Shown: positions 1 through 5,278 of the stretch, piece after piece
Position numbering within the stretch: the stretch's first letter is position 1
Layout: every line of letters starts with the position of its first letter
Source: Chloroflexota bacterium
GTDB taxonomy: Bacteria; Chloroflexota; UBA11872; VXNJ01
Direction of reading: 5' to 3'
DNA: 13,075 bases
NCBI GenBank assembly: GCA_026708165.1
Contig: JAPOVO010000337.1
Coordinates: 1 to 13,075 of the forward strand
Notes under the pieces: model-generated
Told to the model about the DNA's origin: nothing
The model's database searches: none
What the model saw: only the letters and a program-made list of their open reading frames with translations
Made by a program: the position numbers and the translations under genes

Positions 1-183
1 TATCGAGCCAGCAAGAGCGTCACCCTGGGTTTCGTCGGCGCAAAAGGCGACGTTGCCGGAGGCCAGCAGGGTCTTAACGTCAGTGAAGCCCCACGAGCCG
101 AATGCTCGGCGCAGGTCGGCCATCTTGATCTTCTTGTGCCCGCCAACGTTTATGCCGCGCAGGAATGCCACGTATCGGGTCAT
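1..183 (-). CDS. DUF1697 domain protein, N-terminal part (truncated by window edge)
   Basis: The reverse strand reads an open frame of 61 codons from an ATG at 183 down to the window edge, with no stop, so only the N-terminus is present. It begins MTRYVAFLRGINVGG and continues with KMADLR and, near residues 40-47, LLASGNVAF. The pattern 'RGINVGG ... M..L+ ... G...V.T...SGNV.F' is the signature of the DUF1697 family, small (about 180 residues) bacterial proteins of unknown biochemical role. AGGAAG lies 5 bases upstream of the ATG and supports the start, although it sits in a perfect hairpin (see the entry at 188-207). The gene is divergent from the dioxygenase that starts at 436. Family assignment is confident; function is unknown. 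Confidence 0.85.
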   Translation of the reverse strand, partial: MTRYVAFLRGINVGGHKKIKMADLRRAFGSWGFTDVKTLLASGNVAFCADETQGDALAGSI

Positions 184-187
184 GGCA

Positions 188-207
188 ACTTCCTATTGAG
201 AGGAAGT
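188..207 (-). promoter_or_regulatory. Hairpin containing the DUF1697 ribosome-binding site
   Basis: ACTTCCT (188-194), a 6-base loop, and AGGAAGT (201-207) form a perfect 7-bp inverted repeat. In the minus-strand transcript the Shine-Dalgarno AGGAAG (189-194) is the 3' arm, so folding would bury the ribosome-binding site a few bases before the ATG at 183. The structure is seen in the sequence; a translational control role is inference. Confidence 0.4.
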
Positions 208-420
208 ATCGACGTGATTCTATTCCCCTCTCTGTGATCTATGACGGGAAATGGGGATTGCTTCTGCGTCTGGGATTGGTTGACTGGCAAATAGCGTTTC
301 CCGGCGTCTGTGAATCCGCGGTCGAATTGTTGGGTTAAAGTGGCATCGCGCAGTCTATTACGGGTACGTTAGGTCAATGCGTTAGAGCGGATTTGAGTGC
401 GCGGAAACTCGGACCTCGGT

Positions 421-427
421 AAGGGAG
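421..427 (+). promoter_or_regulatory. Ribosome-binding site deciding the PhyH start
   Basis: AAGGGAG lies 8 bases before ATG 436. The upstream GTG at 397 in the same frame has no comparable purine tract, so 436 is preferred. Confidence 0.6.
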
Positions 428-435
428 TGGTGAAT

Positions 436-1263
436 ATGAACATCGACCAAGCGTTGTACGAGCTTGGAGTTCGCGACGACACGCTTTCTGATGATGACAT
501 CGAATCGCTGGACCGCAACGGCTTCTTGCGGGTCGAGAACGCGCTTACGCCGGAGCAGGTGGAAGTGCAGCGACGCCGCGTTTATGAGCTGATCGAGTTG
601 GAGGGCGAGGACGCCGGTCTGGAAGTCCACAAGGAAGAGGGTGCGGACCGTCTTGGCGACCTGGTGAACAAGGACGACATTTTCGACATCTGCTTCACGC
701 ATCCGAAGCTGCTGGCGTCGATCCGTCATATCGTCGGCGGCGATTTCCGCATGGGCGCGCTGAACGCGCGCAACGTTCACCCTGGATATGGCCACCAGGC
801 TTTTCATCAGGACTCCGGCAAACCGGGATCGCCGGGAAACTACGAGTACGTGAACTCCATCTATTTCCTGGTTGACTTCACCGAGGAAAACGGCCCCACG
901 AGAGTCGTGCCCGGATCGCACAGCGGGGGGGAGCTCGCGAACGAGGCGATGGATGATCCGACTGACGAGCATCCGGACGAAGTGCATCTGACCGGCAAGG
1001 CCGGAACGGCATACATTTTCAACGCTCACCTCTGGCACGGGGGGACGATAAACAGGAGCGATGGAAACAGGCCGGCCGTTTTCGCGTACTTCGGCCGCCG
1101 CGACGTGCCACCGTATATCGACCAGCGCAAGTACATCAGACCTGAGACCTACGACCGTCTCGGCGATGGCGCCAAATACGTCCTGGACGTTCAGGGAGCA
1201 GAGGAATTCACGCCGGAAGGGTTCGAACGTTCCCGGGTGGTGCAAGCGACCGGTCACAGATAG
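436..1263 (+). CDS. Phytanoyl-CoA dioxygenase (PhyH) family Fe(II)/2-oxoglutarate oxygenase
   Basis: A 275-residue protein of the PhyH family, non-haem iron enzymes that couple 2-oxoglutarate decarboxylation to hydroxylation or oxidative dealkylation of a small substrate. The facial triad is visible: HQD (H124, D126) in the context YGHQAFHQD, and the distal His in LWHGG (H201); R207 in the following NRS segment is a candidate 2-oxoglutarate ligand. The core also has the family's typical 'DFTEENGPTRVVPGSH' stretch at 147-162. Length is usual for bacterial PhyH proteins, and there is no signal peptide, so it is cytosolic. The ATG at 436 is chosen over GTG 397 because of its RBS. It is first in a plus-strand run with two Gfo/Idh dehydrogenases. 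Substrate cannot be told: bacterial PhyH members act on very varied compounds, so the name does not imply phytanoyl-CoA. Confidence 0.88.
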   Translation: MNIDQALYELGVRDDTLSDDDIESLDRNGFLRVENALTPEQVEVQRRRVYELIELEGEDAGLEVHKEEGADRLGDLVNKDDIFDICFTHPKLLASIRHIVGGDFRMGALNARNVHPGYGHQAFHQDSGKPGSPGNYEYVNSIYFLVDFTEENGPTRVVPGSHSGGELANEAMDDPTDEHPDEVHLTGKAGTAYIFNAHLWHGGTINRSDGNRPAVFAYFGRRDVPPYIDQRKYIRPETYDRLGDGAKYVLDVQGAEEFTPEGFERSRVVQATGHR

Positions 1264-1370
1264 AGGGCGTTCCGTTAACGGTCTTTGACCTCGTTGGTTT
1301 AGCGGACGGGCGTTGAAGAAATGGTGAAGCAATCCGCCGGCAAGATGCCGCAAGCCGAAAGGATCAGAAA

Positions 1371-2378
1371 TTGAGCACCAGTTCAGGTAAACCGCCCATT
1401 CGTATGGCGCAGTTCGGCACCAAGCACGCGCACGCCCGTGGCGTTCTCAGCGTCATGCTGGCCGACGATGAGGTTGAAGTGACAGGCGTATTCGAGCCGG
1501 ACCCGGAGCGGCGGATTCAGCTAGAGATGGCGGGCGAGAAGCCGTGGTCGGAAGTCAACTGGTACGGCGATCCGTCGGAGTTTCTCGACGATCCGACGAT
1601 CACGGCGGTCGCGTCGGAGGGAAGCAACGCGGAGAGCCTGGACCACACCGACGCGATCATCGACGCCGGCAAGCACGCGTTCTACGACAAGCCGGCGGGT
1701 GACGATTTCGGTCGCTTCGAGAGCATCGTCGCACGCGCCAAAGAGAAGTCACTGCTGGTCCAGATGGGCTACATGTTTCGATATCACGACGGCTTCGAGC
1801 GCATTCTCAGCTGGGCTAATTCAGGTGTGCTCGGACACGTGTTTTCTGTACGAGCGCACATCTCGACCAGCATCCCGAACGAATACCGGGCCGCGCTCGC
1901 CGAGTTCAAAGGCGGTGTCTTTTACGACCTGGCCGGCCACGTGATCGATCTGGTCGTATACATTCTGGGACGCCCCGAGAGGGTTACGTCGTTCATGCAG
2001 AACGCGGACAAGTCCGGCCCTCCGATCCCCGACAACACTCTCAGCGTCTTCGAGTACGACGCGGCTCTGGGATTCATAGACATAGCGGCGATGGAAGCGC
2101 CGCCGATGGCGAGGCGTTTCGAAGTCTACGGCACGGAAGGATCGGCGATCATGGAGCCCTACGAGCCGGCCGACACTCTTCGACTGTGCCTGCGGGAGCC
2201 GAAGGCGGGATTTCCGGCCGGAGTATCGATCCTCAAGCTCGAGGCGCGTCCGCGTTACGTAAAGAGCCTGGAAGCATTCGTGAGCGACATTCGGGGCGAG
2301 AAGCAGCCTGACCGCAGCCTGGATCACGAGCTGCTGGTCCAGGAAACCCTGCTTCGCGCCACCGGAAGGATTGAGTAG
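1371..2378 (+). CDS. Gfo/Idh/MocA-family oxidoreductase, first of a pair
   Basis: A 335-residue NAD(P)-dependent sugar or cyclitol dehydrogenase of the Gfo/Idh/MocA type: N-terminal Rossmann domain (about 8-125) and C-terminal alpha/beta domain carrying the substrate site. The catalytic Lys is seen in FYDKP (K107; family consensus EKP), and the Asp/His pair in GGVFYDLAGHVID (D186, H190, D193). The nucleotide-binding turn is unusual: instead of GxGxxG the sequence at 16-24 reads GTKHAHARG. The start is a TTG at 1371 with AAAGGA (1358-1363) 7 bases upstream; the next in-frame ATG is residue 12, inside the first beta strand, so TTG is preferred. It follows the dioxygenase by 107 bases and precedes the second Gfo/Idh gene by 28, suggesting co-transcription. 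Substrate unknown; the family also includes members acting as lyases or glycosidases. Confidence 0.87.
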   Translation: MSTSSGKPPIRMAQFGTKHAHARGVLSVMLADDEVEVTGVFEPDPERRIQLEMAGEKPWSEVNWYGDPSEFLDDPTITAVASEGSNAESLDHTDAIIDAGKHAFYDKPAGDDFGRFESIVARAKEKSLLVQMGYMFRYHDGFERILSWANSGVLGHVFSVRAHISTSIPNEYRAALAEFKGGVFYDLAGHVIDLVVYILGRPERVTSFMQNADKSGPPIPDNTLSVFEYDAALGFIDIAAMEAPPMARRFEVYGTEGSAIMEPYEPADTLRLCLREPKAGFPAGVSILKLEARPRYVKSLEAFVSDIRGEKQPDRSLDHELLVQETLLRATGRIE

Positions 2379-2406
2379 ACAGCCGGATTAGGGGAGGGCT
2401 GTTCGG

Positions 2407-3534
2407 TTGGCTTCAAAGCTGAGAGCGGCCGTGATTGGATGCGGGTCGATGGGAGTGCATCACACACGCGGCTACCTCGATACCGGGCGGTTCGAAATCG
2501 CAGCGATCTCGGATATGAACCCCGAGGTCTTGGACGAGATGGACGCGCGGTTCGGAGTTGACGAGAACTACCGTCCGGACCGGTTCACCGATCCGAACCG
2601 AATGCTCGACTCGCAAAGGTTCGACGTGGTTTCCGTATGCACCTGGCACCGTGAGCACGCCGTCTGGACCATCGCCGCAGCAACGCGAAAGCCGGGAATC
2701 ATCATCAGCGAAAAACCGATGGCGGAAGACCTGGGGCGCGCCGAAGAGATGCGGACCGTTTGCGAGCGCAACGGGGTAAAGCTGGCCGTAGCGCACCAGC
2801 GGCGGTTTCTGCCTTCCTACGTCCTCGCCCGGCAGATGATCGCCGACGGGATGATAGGCGACGTGGAGCTGATGTACTCGTCAGCCGGCTGGGGGCTTCC
2901 CAACTGGTCGAGCCACCATGCCGACATGTACCGGTTCCTGTTGCAGGATGAATGCGCATGGGTAATGGGCGCCGTTACGCGAACGACAGACCGCATGGAG
3001 CGAGGCACGCGCATTGAAGACGGCGCGATGGCCGTGTTCCAGTTCAAGCGGGGAACCCGGTGCGTTCTGTTAAGCGATGTGACCGGCGAGATATACCAGG
3101 GCGCAAGCATCTACGGCTCGGAAGGGATGATCGACTTGCTTCCGGAGCGCGTGAGAGTGTTGGGGCGTGATTCGGGCGGCCAATGGATAACTCACGCGCC
3201 CAATGGCCGCTTCTACAACGTAGACGCCGACAACTTCGAGTATGTCGAAGGAGCGGCCGCACAAGCGAACGAGCTGGCCAATTGGGCGGAGGGCAAGATC
3301 GACGAATATCGGGGCGAGGCGCGGAACGGATACAAAGCCCTGGAGATGATCATGGCGGTCTACGAGTCGGCGCGGCTCCACGAGCACGTTTCCCTGCCGC
3401 TAAAAACCAAAGTCAACCCGCTCGATGTGATGGTTGAGCAGGGCCACTTGCCGGTCGTCTATCCCGGTGCCTATGACATTCGCGGCTTCAAGCTGCACGG
3501 CGAGGAAACCATGTACGACCGCGCCGGCGAGTAG
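2407..3534 (+). CDS. Gfo/Idh/MocA-family oxidoreductase, second of a pair
   Basis: A 375-residue Gfo/Idh/MocA dehydrogenase with a canonical Rossmann motif GCGSMG (11-16), an acidic residue after the second strand (D36) that favours NAD, and the catalytic Lys in ISEKP (K103). The region matching the family's DxGxHxxD reads NWSSHHAD (166-173): the usual Asp is Asn166 while His170 and Asp173 fit, an alignment by eye. It has a C-terminal extension (about 335-375) beyond the shorter partner. The start is TTG 2407, preceded by GGGGAGG (2391-2397) at 9 bases. The spacing of 28 bases from the upstream gene makes an operon likely. Two adjacent paralogues of this family often oxidise and re-reduce the same sugar or act in sequence; that is inference here, since the two proteins differ greatly in sequence and nothing identifies the substrate. 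Confidence 0.9.
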   Translation: MASKLRAAVIGCGSMGVHHTRGYLDTGRFEIAAISDMNPEVLDEMDARFGVDENYRPDRFTDPNRMLDSQRFDVVSVCTWHREHAVWTIAAATRKPGIIISEKPMAEDLGRAEEMRTVCERNGVKLAVAHQRRFLPSYVLARQMIADGMIGDVELMYSSAGWGLPNWSSHHADMYRFLLQDECAWVMGAVTRTTDRMERGTRIEDGAMAVFQFKRGTRCVLLSDVTGEIYQGASIYGSEGMIDLLPERVRVLGRDSGGQWITHAPNGRFYNVDADNFEYVEGAAAQANELANWAEGKIDEYRGEARNGYKALEMIMAVYESARLHEHVSLPLKTKVNPLDVMVEQGHLPVVYPGAYDIRGFKLHGEETMYDRAGE

Positions 3535-3563
3535 AAGCCGTGGACATTTGGTGGGGACGGATC

Positions 3564-3569
3564 GAGGGG
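3564..3569 (+). promoter_or_regulatory. Ribosome-binding site of the small arginine-rich gene
   Basis: GAGGGG lies 8 bases before GTG 3578 and is the best purine tract in the gap after the second Gfo/Idh gene. It fixes the start of the small ORF. Confidence 0.45.
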
Positions 3570-3577
3570 CGGTACCA

Positions 3578-3874
3578 GTGAGTGAACCGAGCAGCCGGCG
3601 GCGGCCGGCCTGGAGATTCGGGAATCAGATTCGGCGTATACAGCGGGAGCGCGGCGTGCGCATCATGGTTGAGTCGCCCGCGCTTTGCCGTTACACGCTG
3701 GACGACTGGAGGACCTACTACGAACGGCGGATGAGACGCCGCAGCCGCAGCGTTTATGACCTGTATCTCGGTTTCGGGCATCTCCAGGGGGGCGACATCC
3801 TGAGATTTCGATTCCGATGGTCAGATGATGGGGATTGGGACGAGCAGGTCTACGAGATAGAAGTCGAGAACTAG
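3578..3874 (+). CDS. Small arginine-rich protein of unknown function
   Basis: A 98-residue open frame starting at GTG 3578, with GAGGGG (3564-3569) 8 bases upstream. An in-frame GTG at 3551 and a long 5' extension into the preceding gene are less likely because they lack an RBS. Codon third positions are mostly G or C, as in the neighbours, which argues for a real gene. The first 60 residues carry 17 arginines (RRRP near the start, RRMRRRSR at about 50-57), while the last 30 are acidic and rich in aromatic residues, ending in EIEVEN. There is no signal peptide or membrane segment. I recognise no family. It follows the second Gfo/Idh gene by 43 bases, probably in the same transcript, and ends 40 bases from the convergent dehydrogenase. 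The basic half could bind nucleic acid, but no helix-turn-helix is evident. Confidence 0.6.
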   Translation: MSEPSSRRRPAWRFGNQIRRIQRERGVRIMVESPALCRYTLDDWRTYYERRMRRRSRSVYDLYLGFGHLQGGDILRFRFRWSDDGDWDEQVYEIEVEN

Positions 3875-3914
3875 TCTCGGACCACCACACGTATTCGGAC
3901 CTGCCCGCTGACGC

Positions 3915-5078
3915 TTAGAGCCCCGGGACTATGGTCGCCTTTACGCATTCCATCGCAGAGGCCGCGGCTATCGCGTCGGCGACTCCCCGTTCGCTCAAGG
4001 GGAACGTGCTCTGCACACGGGTCCAGTCGTAGTCGTTTTGGACGGAGTAGAGGTTGGTGATCGCCTGGTCGACCTCGTCGGGAGTGAACGCCCAGCTTCC
4101 GAGTATCTGCACTTCCTTCACGCACATGCGGTGCCAGCTCGTGTCGATGCTGCCGGCATCGGTGAACTGGCCCATCTCGACATAAGTCCCGCCGTCGCGC
4201 AGCATCTCCACGCCTTCGGGACCGGCGGCCGGACTGCCCGAGCAGTCGAGGGCGAGGTCGGCACCGAATCCTCCAATGACCTCCCTGACCGCCCGCACCC
4301 GCTCGTCGGGAGTCGAAAACTGATCGATCGAGACCGTGGCGTCGGCGCCCATTTCCCGGCACAACGCCAGCCTGGGATTTTCCGGCGCGCCGACGACGAC
4401 GATTCTTCCCGCGCCTCGCTGCCTGGCCGCGACCAACGCCATTACGCCGATGGGTCCCGAACCTTGGATCACCACCGAATCGCCCGCCTTGAACGATTCG
4501 TTTCCGAGGGACATCGCGCGATTGAACGCCCGGGTCACGGAGCTATAAGGCTCCACAAGCGAACCGACCATCGCTGACATGTCATCCGGCACGCGGAATA
4601 TCTTGGTTGCGGGGAGCCTTTCAAGATCGATATAGACCATTTCGGCCCATCCGCCCCAGAGGTGCGGCGGCTCGTCGAAACCGATTTTCCGGCCGTAGTA
4701 CGTCGGACGCAGGCACCGGTTGGCGCGGCTGGGATAGTGGACGCAGTAGTAGCACTCGCCGCAGGCCATCAGCGGCGGCATTATCACCCTGTCGCCCTGG
4801 CGCAGGGGCCGTCCCATGTAGTCGCTGGTAAGGCCGGGGCCGATTGTCTCGACCACTCCAGCCAGTTCGTGTCCGAGGGTAAAAGGCCAGGGCAGCTCTC
4901 CGGGCCAGTGTCCTTTGAGAATGTGCAGGTCGGTGCCGCAAACTCCGCAGGCGTCTATGCGTATCAGCGCGCCGCGCTCCGGGACGTGGGGCAGCGGGAC
5001 CGAACGCATAGTCGGCCTGGCGCCCGGTCCGTCGAACGTTACGACGCCAACGTCCGATGTGGGCTTGCGTACGCTCAC
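3915..5078 (-). CDS. Zinc-dependent medium-chain alcohol/polyol dehydrogenase
   Basis: A 387-residue MDR enzyme of the threonine/sorbitol dehydrogenase group, oxidising a secondary alcohol with NAD(P). The GroES-like N-terminal domain has the catalytic zinc ligands C47 (GVCGTD) and H70-E71 (GHE), with E176 in LVEP as a possible further ligand. The structural zinc lobe is intact: C106, C109, C112 and C122 in ACGECYYC...NRC. The Rossmann domain starts with GSGPIG (206-211). The following strand ends VVVGAPEN, without the Asp that selects NAD, so cofactor preference is open. Length is slightly above the usual 340-350 because of an N-terminal extension and the segment around 120-145. The start is GTG 5078 with AGGCGG 6 bases upstream. 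It is convergent with the small arginine-rich gene and divergent from the transketolase-like gene, with which it shares a 200-base control region. Substrate unknown; a polyol or cyclitol is plausible from the neighbours. Confidence 0.9.
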   Translation of the reverse strand: MSVRKPTSDVGVVTFDGPGARPTMRSVPLPHVPERGALIRIDACGVCGTDLHILKGHWPGELPWPFTLGHELAGVVETIGPGLTSDYMGRPLRQGDRVIMPPLMACGECYYCVHYPSRANRCLRPTYYGRKIGFDEPPHLWGGWAEMVYIDLERLPATKIFRVPDDMSAMVGSLVEPYSSVTRAFNRAMSLGNESFKAGDSVVIQGSGPIGVMALVAARQRGAGRIVVVGAPENPRLALCREMGADATVSIDQFSTPDERVRAVREVIGGFGADLALDCSGSPAAGPEGVEMLRDGGTYVEMGQFTDAGSIDTSWHRMCVKEVQILGSWAFTPDEVDQAITNLYSVQNDYDWTRVQSTFPLSERGVADAIAAASAMECVKATIVPGL

Positions 5079-5278
5079 TTGAAACCGCCTGTGTCGTCGA
5101 TATGCCCGTTGCGCTCGTCGATCATAGGGTTAACTTCGGAAAATGCGCGAGAACTGCTAAAACATAGAGAATAAGTTAGCAACCGTTAGGCGCCGCCATC
5201 TAAAGTACCAGAGACAACGGGGCGAACGGTCCGACTTGGCCGTCGGCGTCTGAACTGCGTAATCAGGAGAGACCAATA
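5079..5278. promoter_or_regulatory. Divergent control region between Zn-dehydrogenase and transketolase-like genes
   Basis: This 200-base gap is more AT-rich than its flanks, especially about 5125-5215, as expected for promoters. It contains the inverted repeat entered at 5155-5181. TAAAGT (5201-5206) could be a -10 box for the plus-strand gene, and on the minus strand TTGCTA (revcomp 5177-5182) could be a -35; neither has a convincing partner at the right spacing. Sharing of one control region suggests the two genes may be regulated together. Confidence 0.35.
5155..5181. promoter_or_regulatory. Inverted repeat, candidate operator
   Basis: TGCTAA (5155-5160) and TTAGCA (5176-5181) form a perfect 6-base inverted repeat with centres 21 bases apart, that is two helical turns. 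A further TTAGG (5186-5190) follows 10 bases after the second arm, in phase. The geometry suits a dimeric repressor or activator. The arms are short, so chance is possible. Confidence 0.3.

Larger units (their letters stand above)
184..435. promoter_or_regulatory. Divergent intergenic region, DUF1697 / PhyH dioxygenase
   Basis: This 252-base gap lies between divergent starts and must hold promoters for both directions. On the plus strand a weak pair, TTGGGT (330-335) and TCTATT (354-359) with an 18-base spacer, could drive the dioxygenase. On the minus strand TAGAAT (revcomp around 219-224) resembles a -10 box, but I see no good -35. The RBS hairpin of DUF1697 lies at its left end. No tRNA, small ORF or longer repeat is apparent. 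Confidence 0.3.

Noticed and set aside
1272..1281. Palindrome CCGTTAACGG between the dioxygenase and the first Gfo/Idh gene
   Set aside because: Ten bases, no T tract after it, and no matching copy near a promoter apart from a partial resemblance at 10142-10155; too short to call an operator or terminator.
382..1353. Long open frame (323 codons) antisense to the PhyH dioxygenase
   Set aside because: It lies opposite a gene with clear family motifs, shows no recognisable domain, and is the kind of frame that GC-rich coding DNA produces on the opposite strand.
3875..3914. Possible terminator between the small gene and the Zn-dehydrogenase
   Set aside because: The 40-base convergent gap shows no stem with adequate pairing and no T tract on either strand.
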